Notes: a model not told the origin generated them from the letters alone. 64,000 bases of DNA from an uncultured Clostridium sp. (GCA_947178445.1 CAMWYJ010000006.1:35721-99720); one strand, 5' to 3'; shown: positions 9,201 to 17,652, counted from the first letter of the stretch. A program made the numbers and translations.

Positions 9201-10400
9201 ACAGCGCATATCGGGATGATGCAGGATGGTATCATTTATGAGGGAAATAGTGCAGATAATTTGGGAAGCATTTATACATACCAGCTTAGCAAAGATCAAT
9301 ATCAGGGAACCGGTTATATGCTGGATACCGGGTTGATAAAGGGCAAAAAACATAGTGCTGCTGTACTTCGGGATAAATTCTATATCGTGGTGGAAGGAAC
9401 GGATAAGGAAGGAATGGATATTCTTCATACGTATATTATTCCAGTGGCAAGCGGCTGTGTAAGAGCAAAGGAGATATGTAAAGAAGGTGGATTTATTGAT
9501 AATATTGATCGGTACTGGCTGCCTTGTGATACAATGACTTTTACTGCAAATGTGATGGAGGATTATTATGTAGAGACCTTTACGGCAGCGGGTAAAAAGG
9601 TTGCTGCAAATAAAGAGAAAAAATATGTATATACTGATCTGGCTGTGAATCATTTAAATGGAATAACGGTTGAATTGGAGGTAAAGCCTTACGTTATCGG
9701 AATTATCATGGAGGAGATGATAGAGGTTCCGGTTGGGGATATCTATATGCTGATGCCATATATCATGCCGGAAACGATAGAAGATCCAAAGCTTGAATGG
9801 AAGTCGGATAATCCATCGGTGGTCATTGTTGATCAGGAGGGGATTATAACCGTTTCGGATAAGGCAAAGGCAGGACAGATTGCGAATATTACAGTAACGG
9901 CATCTGACCGCGGAACTGTTATGGCAGTGTGTAAGGTAACTGTAACCGAACAGATAACGGAGCTTCCAAAGAAGAATAGTAAGAAAAAGATAGGAGCACT
10001 TACCTATAAGGTTACGAAGTCGGATGAAAAGGGTGGAACGGTTTCCTGTGTTGCATTGAATAACAAGAAGCTGAAAAAGGTTTCTGTTCCGGATACGGTT
10101 AAGATTAATGGATATACCTTTAAAGTTACAAAAATTGGAGATAATGCGTTTAAGTCTGCAAAGAAGCTTACAACACTTACGATTGGTAAAAATGTGAAAG
10201 TAATTGGTAAAAATGTATGTAAGTCCTGTGGAAAGCTTAAAAAGATAACCATTAAATCATCCTCTATTAAAAGTATCGGAAAGAATTCTTTCAAATCAAT
10301 ACATAAGAAGGCAGTAATCCGTGTGCCAAAGAAAAAGAAGAGCAGCTACAAAAAAATGCTGAAAAAAGCTGGCTGTAAGAGTACAGTAAAGAGCAAATAA
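6210..10400 (+). CDS. Secreted S8 subtilisin-like protease with Kelch-like, Ig-like and BspA-type repeat regions
   Basis: Large exported serine protease of 1396 residues. A signal peptide (about residues 1-27, ending AEAA) and a propeptide-like region precede the S8 domain. Triad: Asp195 (LVDTG), His240 (GHGTH), Ser621 (NGTSMATP); oxyanion Asn342 (AAGNEG). The stretch from ILSTV to NGTSMATP is normally short but here holds about 200 extra residues with a beta-sandwich look, so a domain is inserted in the catalytic fold. Kelch-like repeats follow (about 830-960), then a BIG2-like Ig domain (about 1165-1250) and a Lys-rich C-terminus resembling LRR_5/BspA repeats. No LPxTG motif; surface retention may use the basic C-terminus. 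AGGAGGGAGA precedes the ATG. The substrate is unknown. Confidence 0.92.
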   Translation: MRKWWRMMLSVFAAACMLQGTMMAEAATGRIQLETLKKQEVQQSKAKKEVVYAEGEALILYETDTAKSTGFRTGDLGTGIEIEETYTFDIEESADTSKAGSAAKSAMKSKLCVSLVKSDKYTTKQLVKLLSARSDIRIAEPNYRYHILDEDYTGFQWALENIGQNGGTAGVDVSAEEINKLASADKKEKVIALVDTGMDYTHSDLQNVVWNNPLSKNQLKGEHGYDIVNGDADPMDDNGHGTHCSGIMAATANDNEGISGIAQASNVKIMALKVLDEEGSCYEMETVGAYNYIYRAQQLGINVVAVNNSWGGASDETEGEIFAQLVELVGNAGAVSVCAAGNEGLDNDMVDNFPSNIDSPYILAVAASNEKGELADFSNYGKKNVDIAAPGTAILSTVSYDTFNPGIYGTEKRDRLCGTYVDFENLTDEKLVESKTESGMDDALEYKMDLPGDATATVTVTEETYFGKETTGKSLRWDIENAKEDEIYMLMLPYEAQQSDEETHISAMTQLTDTNPLGEGMAAAFYGGSVVFLGEGVLDENGELDEDSMNDIGGAGAGNCWNHITGSIGEKIRKDEQRTVVVQMLAASDGNYTVYVDNVGVSKSGVEASEFGKYDYYNGTSMATPYVTGAVAAIAQAYPEQSAIERRAFILSCSKKMDNLVGKVASDGMLDFSMMKTPRMSITRISLNASKNIEIRGNYLDGAKVTINDKDVLPEKQTKDCITVKGSGMLNKKLHIVISKNGDSYEDILYFSDGKTVTSGEEIYGCLWGSEIVSDGNTLYQIEESGAVYMMQENYFDDGISQYSWDNMIGDGFDGSVFGKEYNTYVNCEYYSETGAVCLNGNIYIVATLNAGFTKKSVLACLNMEHSWQKVADIPDSFADFTNMTLGAYKGKLYLMGGFNEQNETFNNEMWNYDLGKKAWTKDKNLPQGRAFSKALQVKDKMVVTLGCHDNEGSYPANLIFNGNGWVVSKAGTVAALANNIYEYSTQEDEMKEISYFTAHIGMMQDGIIYEGNSADNLGSIYTYQLSKDQYQGTGYMLDTGLIKGKKHSAAVLRDKFYIVVEGTDKEGMDILHTYIIPVASGCVRAKEICKEGGFIDNIDRYWLPCDTMTFTANVMEDYYVETFTAAGKKVAANKEKKYVYTDLAVNHLNGITVELEVKPYVIGIIMEEMIEVPVGDIYMLMPYIMPETIEDPKLEWKSDNPSVVIVDQEGIITVSDKAKAGQIANITVTASDRGTVMAVCKVTVTEQITELPKKNSKKKIGALTYKVTKSDEKGGTVSCVALNNKKLKKVSVPDTVKINGYTFKVTKIGDNAFKSAKKLTTLTIGKNVKVIGKNVCKSCGKLKKITIKSSSIKSIGKNSFKSIHKKAVIRVPKKKKSSYKKMLKKAGCKSTVKSK

Positions 10401-10492
10401 TTTCTAAACAATTGGTGTTGGCTTTGGTGTCCATATTCCTTCTGTTTATAGATGCAATGAGTTCTTTTAGAAACAATTGAACAGCAAACGGA

Positions 10493-10533
10493 GTAAAAGC
10501 AGTTATGAGTATGATACTTCTAACTGCTTTTAC
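10493..10533 (+). terminator. Putative terminator downstream of the subtilase
   Basis: Perfect 13-bp inverted repeat (10493-10505 / 10521-10533) with a 15-base loop. The T tract is inside the 3' arm rather than after it, so termination may be weaker than usual, and could work in both directions. Confidence 0.6.
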
Positions 10534-10621
10534 CATAATTGCTGAAGGGAAAGTAAAAATTTTATATTTTTCAGATTTTTGGATTTTTTTGAAAAAAAGG
10601 TGAAAAAAATAAAAAAAGGGC

Positions 10622-10650
10622 TTGCATTTTTTTTTCAGATGCTATATAAT
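10622..10650 (+). promoter_or_regulatory. Promoter of tRNA-Lys
   Basis: TTGCAT (10622-10627), 17-bp spacer, TATAAT (10645-10650), about 37 bases upstream of the tRNA. Very T/A-rich DNA lies upstream and may act as an UP element. Confidence 0.75.
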
Positions 10651-10686
10651 CGTCCTTGTTGTTGAGAATGACAGTGAATTGAATAC

Positions 10687-10759
10687 GGGCCGCTAGCTCA
10701 TTTGGTAGAGCACCTGACTCTTAATCAGGGTGTGCGGGGTTCGAGCCCCCGGCGGCCCA
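10687..10759 (+). tRNA. tRNA-Lys (anticodon CTT)
   Basis: Full cloverleaf of 73 bases: acceptor GGGCCGC/GCGGCCC, D stem GCTC/GAGC, anticodon stem CCTGA/TCAGG with loop CTCTTAA (anticodon CTT, reads AAG), T stem CGGGG/CCCCG with loop TTCGAGC, discriminator A. The CCA end is not encoded, so it is added by the tRNA nucleotidyltransferase whose gene is at 25852. Nothing integrated next to it is visible. Confidence 0.98.
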
Positions 10760-10834
10760 CTATAAGGAATCGATTTGATGTATATACATTGGGTTGGTTC
10801 TTTTTTTTGCGTATTATTGAATCTTAAGAAAAAA

Positions 10835-10875
10835 TGTAAAGTATACTTGACAAAATGTAAAAGAAGTAATATCCT
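10835..10875 (+). promoter_or_regulatory. Promoter of the ABC/XRE/CPBP operon with overlapping palindromic operator
   Basis: TTGACA (10847-10852), 17-bp spacer, TATCCT (10870-10875). The -35 box is the right half of a near-perfect 18-bp palindrome, TGTAAAGTATACTTGACA (10835-10852), with one mismatched pair. A repressor bound here would block RNA polymerase. The obvious candidate is the 64-residue XRE protein encoded in the same operon at 14491. Confidence 0.65.
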
Positions 10876-10943
10876 ATGCTTACAGAATGTCAAATATATA
10901 TGACTTTATGTCGCATAGATGATGGGAAAGCGAGGAGAGGATT

Positions 10944-11864
10944 ATGGAATTAGAGGTTAAGGATATCCGAAAATCCTTTGGGGAGAAAGAGGTCTTAAAG
11001 GGAATCTCCTTCTCTGTGAAGAGTGGCAGGGCATTAGGCCTGCTTGGAAGAAATGGTGCAGGTAAGACAACTACAATCCGGACAATCATGGATGTATTCC
11101 ATGCAAACAGTGGAGAGATTTTATTAGACGGCAGGAAATTTAATTCGAGAAAGGTACAGATTGGTTATCTGCCAGAGGAGCGGGGTCTGTATCCAAAGCG
11201 TGAGGTGTTAGAACAGATGGTGTATCTGGCGAGACTTCGTGGAACAGAGAAAAGGAGAGCTGTGGAAAATGCAGACAAATGGCTTAAGCGGTTAGAGGTT
11301 GACCAGTATAAGAAGGTGCTTTTAGAAACGCTTTCCAAGGGAAATCAGCAAAAGGTGCAGTTAGCGTCCACTTTAGTATGTGATCCGGATATCGTGATAC
11401 TTGATGAACCGTTCAGCGGGCTTGACCCGGTAAATTCGCAGATACTTCAGGATGTGGTGAAAGAGCTGATTGCACAAGGGAAGATTGTTATTTTTTCCAG
11501 TCATCAGATGAGCTATGTGGAAGAGTTTTGTGAGGATATTGTAATGATCAACCACGGTGAAATTGTGCTGGATGGCAATTTGGAGGAGATAAAGCGGGAA
11601 TTCGGCAGGAATCAGCTTGTGGTAGGTGCAGTAAATAAAAGTCTCGAAGAGATGGAAGAGCTGTTTGCGGACCAGTTTTCCGGTCAGGTGGAAGTGACTG
11701 GAAGAACAAAGGATACAGTGATTGTCAAGTTGGTTTCCGGAACCGGGCGGATGGAGCTTTTGCAGAGGCTGGCTGCGTTAGATGGTCTTGAAATTGAGCA
11801 TTTTGAAACGTATAAACCGTCATTAAATGACATTTTTGTAGCAAAGGTGGGTGAAGAGGAATGA
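10944..11864 (+). CDS. ABC transporter ATP-binding protein (NatA/YhaQ-like)
   Basis: Cytoplasmic ATPase of a two-gene ABC-2 exporter. Walker A GRNGAGKTT at residues 35-43, signature-like LSKGNQQ at 130-136 (a variant of LSGGQ common in NatA-like proteins), Walker B IVILDEP at 150-156, then an H-loop (SSHQMS). The last 90 residues match the C-terminal extension typical of NatA/YhaQ-type ATPases. The ATG follows GAGGAGAGG. It is the first gene after the operator-bearing promoter and overlaps the permease gene by 4 bases, so the two are translationally coupled. Possible cargo includes Na+, peptides or drugs; not determined. Confidence 0.93.
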   Translation: MELEVKDIRKSFGEKEVLKGISFSVKSGRALGLLGRNGAGKTTTIRTIMDVFHANSGEILLDGRKFNSRKVQIGYLPEERGLYPKREVLEQMVYLARLRGTEKRRAVENADKWLKRLEVDQYKKVLLETLSKGNQQKVQLASTLVCDPDIVILDEPFSGLDPVNSQILQDVVKELIAQGKIVIFSSHQMSYVEEFCEDIVMINHGEIVLDGNLEEIKREFGRNQLVVGAVNKSLEEMEELFADQFSGQVEVTGRTKDTVIVKLVSGTGRMELLQRLAALDGLEIEHFETYKPSLNDIFVAKVGEEE

Positions 11865-13135
11865 AACGTCTTTTAACAGTATTTGAATTTGAATTGATGA
11901 ATTTTGCAAAGACAAAATCCTTCGTGATTACAACCATATTAATTGCAGTTTTATTGGGAGGGCTTACCTTCCTGCCGAGGTTTGTGGATATATCAGATCT
12001 GTTGGGAATTGAAGTGACAGATGATAAGGACAGTGCAAAAACAGAGGATGATGAAACTGAAACATCAGAGAAGACAAAAAAAGAGAAGCTTGTCATCTGT
12101 GATGAAAGTGGATATTTTGCAGATTTGTCTGTGCTTGGGGAGGCATTCCCGGATGCCGAGTTTAAAGCTTTGCAGAGTGAGAGTGAGGTAAAGAGTGCAG
12201 TCGAGAGTGAAGAGGCAGATGCCGGATTTTATATCATTGATGATTTGAATTACCGATATTATGTGGTAAACAGCAATATGTCGGATGGAAACACCTTTAT
12301 ATTTGATGAATTGTTAAGCATGGTGCATAAACAGGTATATTGTGCGCAGCAGGGGATTGATTATGAGAATTTTGTAGAGAATTATGACGCGGCAGTTAAT
12401 GGCGAGATAAAGGTACTTGGCAAGGATATGGAAAGCAATTTCTGGTACTGCTATGCCCTTGTGATCGTGATATTCATGATTATCATCTTGTATGGCGTGA
12501 TGATTGCTACTTCGGTTACTTCAGAGAAGAGCAATCGTGCGATTGAAGTGTTAGTGACAAGCGTAAATTCTGACTGTCTTTTGTTTGGAAAGGTATTTGC
12601 CGGAGCGGTGGCAGCATTTATTCAGGTGGGTGTTATTTTAGCAGCAGCACTGCTTGGATATAGTGCGAATCATGATTTCTGGGGTGGCAAACTGGATATG
12701 CTTTTGGATATTCCGGGCAGTGTGCTGCTTACCTTTGCAGTGTTTGGAATTGGTGGTTTTCTATTTTACGCCTTTCTCTATGGAGCGATGGGTGCATTGG
12801 TGTCAAAGACCGAAGATATCAACAAAACGGCCGGTCCGTTGCAGATGCTGATTATGTTAGTATATTTCGTGGTGCTGTTCCAGTTGGAAAATGTGGATGG
12901 TGTAGCAATGAAGGTTTGTTCTTATCTGCCGTTTTCCTCCTATTCGGCTATGTTTGTCAGAATTGGAATGGGCAAAGTGGCAATGCCAGAGGTTATTATT
13001 TCTGCTGTGATTTTGTACGCATCCATTTTCTTTGTGGGCTGGCTTGGTGCAAGGATTTACCGCATGGGAACCCTGCGGTATGGCAATCCAATTAAGTTGA
13101 GTAATGCATTAAAAAGTCTTAAAAATGCGGAGTAG
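11861..13135 (+). CDS. ABC-2 type permease (NatB/YhaP-like)
   Basis: Membrane partner of the upstream ATPase. One N-terminal TM helix (about residues 20-42) is followed by a large soluble, acidic extracellular domain (about 45-195) and a C-terminal block of five or six TM helices starting at about residue 200, the NatB/YhaP layout. It contains the ATSVTSEKSNRAIEVL stretch that is conserved in ABC-2 permeases between the first TM helices. The start overlaps the ATPase stop (ATGA). The 424-residue length fits the family. Likely exports a small ion, peptide or toxic compound. Confidence 0.9.
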   Translation: MKRLLTVFEFELMNFAKTKSFVITTILIAVLLGGLTFLPRFVDISDLLGIEVTDDKDSAKTEDDETETSEKTKKEKLVICDESGYFADLSVLGEAFPDAEFKALQSESEVKSAVESEEADAGFYIIDDLNYRYYVVNSNMSDGNTFIFDELLSMVHKQVYCAQQGIDYENFVENYDAAVNGEIKVLGKDMESNFWYCYALVIVIFMIIILYGVMIATSVTSEKSNRAIEVLVTSVNSDCLLFGKVFAGAVAAFIQVGVILAAALLGYSANHDFWGGKLDMLLDIPGSVLLTFAVFGIGGFLFYAFLYGAMGALVSKTEDINKTAGPLQMLIMLVYFVVLFQLENVDGVAMKVCSYLPFSSYSAMFVRIGMGKVAMPEVIISAVILYASIFFVGWLGARIYRMGTLRYGNPIKLSNALKSLKNAE

Positions 13136-13207
13136 GATTTTGCAATTACCTATCTTGATTATTTCCTATAAGGAAGCAAAAATGATGAAAATGGAGGAAA
13201 TAAGAAA

Positions 13208-13411
13208 ATGAAAGAAAGGCAAAATAATAAAGAGAAAATAGCATTTATATGTTTTCTAATTGCTTCAATATGTTTTTATATTAGTGCTGCTATAGGCATA
13301 ATTAGTAAAGATGGAAGTAATGTGGTTACAAACTTATGCTTGGGTTCTACAATGTTATGTTTATCAACTACTTATTTGAATAAAGATGAAGATAAAAATA
13401 AATTGTTATAG
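13208..13411 (+). CDS. Small two-helix membrane protein, unknown function
   Basis: 67 residues: a basic N-terminus (KERQNNKEK), then two hydrophobic helices (about 11-32 and 39-55) and a charged tail. TGGAGG lies 11 bases before the ATG. Base composition is clearly more AT-rich than the flanking genes, with many AAA and ATA codons, which suggests a separate origin. It lies between the permease and the next membrane protein, with gaps of 72 and 14 bases, so it is probably co-transcribed. I do not recognise a family. Confidence 0.65.
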   Translation: MKERQNNKEKIAFICFLIASICFYISAAIGIISKDGSNVVTNLCLGSTMLCLSTTYLNKDEDKNKLL

Positions 13412-13425
13412 TAAAAGGAGACGGC

Positions 13426-14487
13426 ATGGAAAATAGAATGAAAATATTAACCGGTGTCATGGCTGCCTTGTTTGTATGTCTCATTGTGACTGGCTTTGGA
13501 AAAAAAGCAGAGGATGCAGATACAGTCAATATGAAGAATGAACAGGTAAAGGTTACGGTGACAGATGGGGTGGCACAACCGGGAAGTATCATACAAAACC
13601 TTGAGATTTCAGAGGACGGTAAGTATACCCTTCGTGTAAATTACAAACCGGACCGGGAAGGGCTGATAACTGGCTTTATGCTATATGATAAGGACCGCAG
13701 CATTGTGAGAGCCTTTACGGCAGAGTGGATTGAGATCAGCTCCGAAGCATTGGAGCTTAAGGAGGGAACCTACACGTTGGAGCTTCGTTATCTTACAAAT
13801 CAAACGGATAGAGAAGATTTCGAGCGATTATATGTAGAAGGAGACTACGAATATGTAGAATATGATTTTTTGGATAATGGCGTCTGGAATATGGAGCTGG
13901 AATACGGATTGGTGAAGGACAGCGGTTCTGGTATGTATTATTATCTGGGAATGGCATGTGGTGTTGCGTTTGCGATTCTGTTTCTTGTGATAATGTCCTG
14001 GCTTATCGGGAAAACAGGTGGAAAAGTAAGTTGGGGATACCGAAAGGATTCTTATGATGAAAGGCAGCAGCTTGCGAGAGGAGAAGCTTACAAATATGCA
14101 TTTTTCACATTGATGTTTTACCTGATAGTCGTCTCTGTAATTAGTGAATTTCATGGAATTCCGCTGTTTATGTCATTTTGTGGTATCTGGATAGGAGTAT
14201 GTCTGTCCATTACCGTATTTGTAGTCATTTGTATTTTAAAAGATGCTTATATGTCTCTTTATGAGAATGCCAAGGGAGTCATGATGCTGTTTTCTGCAGT
14301 TGCTCTTATGAATATAGGGGTTGGGGTCCGGATTATCTGTGAGGGGCGTCCGATGTTAGAGGACGGAGCATTTTCACTAGATTGTGTCAATCTGGTTGAT
14401 GGCATTATGTTTTGTGTGATTCTGGCTGTTTTTTGTGGTAAAGTAGTTTACAATCACAAGTCTTCGGAAGAGGAAGAAGGGGAATAG
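13426..14487 (+). CDS. Multi-pass membrane protein with extracytoplasmic beta-rich domain, unknown function
   Basis: 353 residues. An N-terminal TM helix or signal anchor (about 7-24) is followed by a beta-rich domain of about 140 residues (30-170, Ig-like by pattern) and then about five TM helices. Between the second and third helices is a short cytoplasmic stretch with YDERQ and RGEAYKYAF, resembling DUF2178-like membrane proteins that often sit beside small XRE regulators. AAAGGAG precedes the ATG. The stop is 3 bases before the XRE gene, so the pair is almost certainly co-transcribed and may function together, for example as sensor and regulator. Confidence 0.75.
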   Translation: MENRMKILTGVMAALFVCLIVTGFGKKAEDADTVNMKNEQVKVTVTDGVAQPGSIIQNLEISEDGKYTLRVNYKPDREGLITGFMLYDKDRSIVRAFTAEWIEISSEALELKEGTYTLELRYLTNQTDREDFERLYVEGDYEYVEYDFLDNGVWNMELEYGLVKDSGSGMYYYLGMACGVAFAILFLVIMSWLIGKTGGKVSWGYRKDSYDERQQLARGEAYKYAFFTLMFYLIVVSVISEFHGIPLFMSFCGIWIGVCLSITVFVVICILKDAYMSLYENAKGVMMLFSAVALMNIGVGVRIICEGRPMLEDGAFSLDCVNLVDGIMFCVILAVFCGKVVYNHKSSEEEEGE

Positions 14488-14490
14488 CCT

Positions 14491-14685
14491 ATGAAAAATT
14501 TGAAAATGAAATCAGCCAGGGCGGCCCTTGATATGTCCCAGCAGGATTTGGCAACAGCAGTTAAGGTTTCCAGACAGACGATTAATGCAATCGAAAAGGG
14601 AGATTATAATCCAACGATTAAGCTTTGCAGAGATATCTGCAAAGCGCTGGGAAAAACACTTGATGACCTGTTCTGGGAGGAATAA
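14491..14685 (+). CDS. Small XRE-family regulator (YozG-like)
   Basis: 64-residue cytoplasmic DNA-binding protein that is only a helix-turn-helix domain: LDMSQQDLATAVKVSRQTIN followed by AIEKGDYNPT, ending in DDLFWEE, the standard YozG-type tail. Such proteins usually repress their own operon. The 18-bp palindrome over the -35 box at 10835-10852 is the best operator candidate. It sits 3 bases after the preceding membrane-protein gene and 22 bases before the CPBP protease gene. Confidence 0.9.
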   Translation: MKNLKMKSARAALDMSQQDLATAVKVSRQTINAIEKGDYNPTIKLCRDICKALGKTLDDLFWEE

Positions 14686-14707
14686 GATTTGTGAAAGGAT
14701 ATGTGAT

Positions 14708-15694
14708 ATGGATAAAGAGGAAAGAAATTTGGATGTATCAAAATCAATGAAACGGGCTTCTGTTTTCTTTTTTCTGGTGATGGTGTTTGAGATACCAATG
14801 GCTATGCTGGTGTATAAGCTGCAAAGTATCATGCCGGAAGAATACGGTTCTCTTATTTCTATTTTAATGACACAGGGATATCTGCTCGTTGCCGCAATTA
14901 TTTATCTGATTGTGACAAAGACCTCTCCAATGAAGGATTTGCGGATGAAAAAATATAAAATCTCCACGTTCTTTTTATCGCTGGTAGTGCTGGTAACTTC
15001 AGCGCCTATGGCAACATGGCTGAATGCGCTAAGTCAGTTGTTTGCAAAAAATGAAACCAGCGCGGCGATATTTCAGGTGACGGAGATGGTGCCAATGTGG
15101 CTTGGCATTTTGATTATTGGTTTTTTGCCTGGACTGGTTGAGGAAACCTTATATCGGGGTATTATGCTGACGGCATTCCGTAAGAGGTCTGTTCTGACCG
15201 GTATAGTGGTTAGTGCGTTATCCTTCGGGTTGATGCATATGAATTTTAATCAGATTATGTATGCTATATATCTGGGAGTTGTGTTTGCTCTTGTGGTAGA
15301 AGCGACAGGCTCCCTGATATCGACTATGGTTTTACACATGCTGTTTAATGGAATGAATGTTGCATATGTTTATATTTTGCCAAAGCTTTTTGATTATATG
15401 GCACAGTATTCAGAAGAGTATGCCGGCATTAATATGGAGGAGGTCATGAGTGCGCAGCCTGCAAAGTCACAGATTTTAGCTATGCTGACTGTGATCGCTC
15501 CATTTGCAGTGGGTGGTCTTGTTCTTACCTGGCTGCTTTTAAGGGTCATTGCAAAGATAAATGGTCAAAACCTGACATGGGCGGCTCTTAGGGGAGAAAA
15601 AAGTGAGGTGAAAAAGACAAAGCCGATGAATGTATTTCTGATTATCGGCTGGATATTCTGCCTGGCACTGGCAATAAGTGCATTGTTTGGTTAG
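14708..15694 (+). CDS. CPBP-family intramembrane metalloprotease (CAAX/Abi)
   Basis: Integral membrane protease of 328 residues with about eight TM helices. All three CPBP motifs are present: EExxxR (Glu145, Glu146, Arg150 in VEETLYRG), His177 (LMHMNF), and His210 with Asn214 (LHMLFN). In Firmicutes this family often gives immunity to, or processes, peptides; the exporter in the same operon fits that idea, but no peptide precursor is visible. A longer in-frame start at 14528 would overlap the XRE gene by 158 bases; the ATG at 14708 with AAAGGA upstream is preferred. A terminator follows. Confidence 0.9.
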   Translation: MDKEERNLDVSKSMKRASVFFFLVMVFEIPMAMLVYKLQSIMPEEYGSLISILMTQGYLLVAAIIYLIVTKTSPMKDLRMKKYKISTFFLSLVVLVTSAPMATWLNALSQLFAKNETSAAIFQVTEMVPMWLGILIIGFLPGLVEETLYRGIMLTAFRKRSVLTGIVVSALSFGLMHMNFNQIMYAIYLGVVFALVVEATGSLISTMVLHMLFNGMNVAYVYILPKLFDYMAQYSEEYAGINMEEVMSAQPAKSQILAMLTVIAPFAVGGLVLTWLLLRVIAKINGQNLTWAALRGEKSEVKKTKPMNVFLIIGWIFCLALAISALFG

Positions 15695-15724
15695 GGGAAA
15701 AGTGCATAGAAGGTACAACAGGAA

Positions 15725-15772
15725 AAAAGAGGCTGTAAGGATAGATTTATACTATTTTTACAGTCTTTTCTT
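15725..15772 (+). terminator. Terminator of the ABC/XRE/CPBP operon
   Basis: Stem formed by 15725-15738 and 15758-15769 with a one-base bulge, ending in a T-rich 3' arm. The rest of the gap to 15934 contains the GC-richer word TCAGGTGCTGC, which also occurs near 29797 and may be part of another dispersed repeat. Confidence 0.65.
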
Positions 15773-15934
15773 ATATTGTTTGTGTGCTGAAATTGTTATA
15801 GTGACTAGCGTGAAACAGTAGCATTTATTTTCGCGAACAATGAGTCAGGTGCTGCACTTGCACAAGCATTTTGCGAATGCCGCGAGGTCTTTGGCTTGAC
15901 AGAAATAATAGATTTTATAAGGGAGGGGGATATT

Positions 15935-17308
15935 ATGGAGAGTAAATACATTGTAGATATGACAACAGGCAATGAAATCAGACTATTGCTGCGGTTTGCA
16001 CTGCCAATGGTGGTGGGGAATATATTTCAACAATTTTATAATCTGGTGGACTCTGCCATTGTAGGACGTTTTGTCGGCCCCAATGCATTAGGAGCAGTTG
16101 GAGTCGTGGGAAGCCTTAACTTTTTCTTCTTTTCCCTCTGCTTGGGTTTAGGCTCTGGAATTGGGATTTTGATTTCCCAGTATTTTGGTGCGGGAGAAGA
16201 GGAATATATTAAAAAGATTATTGCCAATGCAGTCTATGTGATAACTGCTGCCGGTATTCTGATGGGGATTTCTGGTATCTGCCTTGCAAAGCCAGTGCTA
16301 AGGCTTATGAATACCCCAGAGGCAAATTTTGCAGATGCCGTTACATATATGAGGATTGTGTGTGGTACAACAATTGTATTGGCAGCTTATAATGGAATTT
16401 CAGCAATTTTAAGGGCACTGGGGGATTCCAAGACACCATTGATTTTTTTGGTGATGGCGAGTGTGATAAATATTGCACTTGATTTACTTTTTGTACTTGT
16501 TTTTCACATGGGTGTGGCTGGGGCAGCCTGGGCAACGATTATTTCGCAGGGAATTGCAGCGGGAGGCTCAGTGGTATTCGCCATGGCTAAGAATCCTTAT
16601 TTACAGTTAAAAAAAGAGCATTTTCTCATAGACAGGGATATTATAAAAAAGAGTTTTCAGATTGGTCTGCCGGTGGCAGGACAGAGTGCATTGATTGCAT
16701 TTTCATGTATTGCACTGCAGAGCGTAGTCAATCATTATGGTTCTGTGGTAATGGCGGCATTTACCGCAACTTCCCGTGTGGAACAGTTAGTGCAGCAGCC
16801 GTTTAATTCATTGGGTATGGCGGTATCCACTTTTGCCGGGCAAAATGCCGGAGCGGGTAAGTTGGAACGTGTCAAAACAGGGTGCAAGAAGGCATCTATG
16901 CTTGTGGTGATATTTAGTGTGTTGATGATTATCGTGATGTGTACCTGTGGAACAGCCATCGTAAGTCTTTTTATCAAGGAAGCAGAAATTATCGAGATTG
17001 GTGCGAAGGGGTTGCGGATTACCAGCTTTATGTATTTTGGATTGGGCACTATCTATGTGATGCGTGGTATGTTAAATGGTGTTGGAGATGCACCGTATGC
17101 CGTGATTAATGGTATCTGCGAGGTGGCAGGGAGAATAGGGTTTGCATTTCTTCTTATGATGATTCCTTCGGTTGGCATCTGGGGAGTGTGGTATACGAAT
17201 GGTCTTACATGGATGTTGGCAGGCAGTGCCGGGGTTATCCGTTTTTTACAGGGAAAGTGGAAGACAAAATCTCTTGTAGCACAGGATGAACATAAGGAAG
17301 CAGTGTGA
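15935..17308 (+). CDS. MATE-family multidrug/cation efflux transporter (first of two)
   Basis: 457-residue inner-membrane antiporter with about 12 TM helices in two related halves. Family signs: GNIFQQFYNLVDSAIVGRFVG near the N-terminus and QQPFNSLGMAVSTFAGQNAGA at the start of the second half. It fits the DinF/NorM-like clostridial branch and would expel drugs or metabolites using a cation gradient. A frame opens at TTG 15896, but the ATG at 15935 preceded by AAGGGAGGGGG is the likely start. The gene stands alone and converges on the XRE gene at 17326. Another MATE gene lies at 32053-33432. Confidence 0.93.
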   Translation: MESKYIVDMTTGNEIRLLLRFALPMVVGNIFQQFYNLVDSAIVGRFVGPNALGAVGVVGSLNFFFFSLCLGLGSGIGILISQYFGAGEEEYIKKIIANAVYVITAAGILMGISGICLAKPVLRLMNTPEANFADAVTYMRIVCGTTIVLAAYNGISAILRALGDSKTPLIFLVMASVINIALDLLFVLVFHMGVAGAAWATIISQGIAAGGSVVFAMAKNPYLQLKKEHFLIDRDIIKKSFQIGLPVAGQSALIAFSCIALQSVVNHYGSVVMAAFTATSRVEQLVQQPFNSLGMAVSTFAGQNAGAGKLERVKTGCKKASMLVVIFSVLMIIVMCTCGTAIVSLFIKEAEIIEIGAKGLRITSFMYFGLGTIYVMRGMLNGVGDAPYAVINGICEVAGRIGFAFLLMMIPSVGIWGVWYTNGLTWMLAGSAGVIRFLQGKWKTKSLVAQDEHKEAV

Positions 17309-17325
17309 TGTCATTTATAACGGGG

Positions 17326-17652
17326 TTATTCTGTCCAGATTTTAAGTGTCTTAATGAGCTTTAATTTCTCATCATCTGACAAGGTGGATACGAGATTCAT
17401 GATTTCATTGTCAATGGCTGTTGAATGATAGTCGCTGAAAAGATTGCCTACGAGCGAGTCTAAGGTTGTGTTGGTAAGCTGTGCAAAAAATGTCAGCATA
17501 CGCAGACTCATGGCTGTGCGGCCATTTTCTACATTACAGATATAACCAGGTGTGGCATCTAATGCTTTCGCAACCTCTAACTGGGTTAAATTGTTCTCGA
17601 TTCTTAGCTGGCGAATGCGCTTTGCCAGATCTATATTAATGCTTGATTCCAT
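17326..17652 (-). CDS. XRE-family transcriptional regulator
   Basis: 108-residue soluble regulator. The N-terminal helix-turn-helix spans about residues 8-62 (RIRQLRIENNLTQLEVAKAL, then YICNVENGRTAMS). The C-terminal 45 residues are helical and end in DDEKLKLIKTLKIW, probably a dimerisation segment. A CAGGAGG site lies 6 bases upstream of the ATG. It converges with the MATE gene. The 385-bp gap upstream (17653-18037) holds a palindromic element and probably this gene's promoter. No cognate operator was identified. Confidence 0.88.
   Translation of the reverse strand: MESSINIDLAKRIRQLRIENNLTQLEVAKALDATPGYICNVENGRTAMSLRMLTFFAQLTNTTLDSLVGNLFSDYHSTAIDNEIMNLVSTLSDDEKLKLIKTLKIWTE

Noticed and set aside
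9114..9653. Minus-strand frame of 179 codons inside the protease
   Set aside because: It is the complement of coding sequence with AT-rich shadow composition and no family match.
10687..10759. tRNA-Lys as the attachment site of an integrated element
   Set aside because: No repeat of its 3' end and no integrase are seen nearby; flanking genes are ordinary chromosomal ones.
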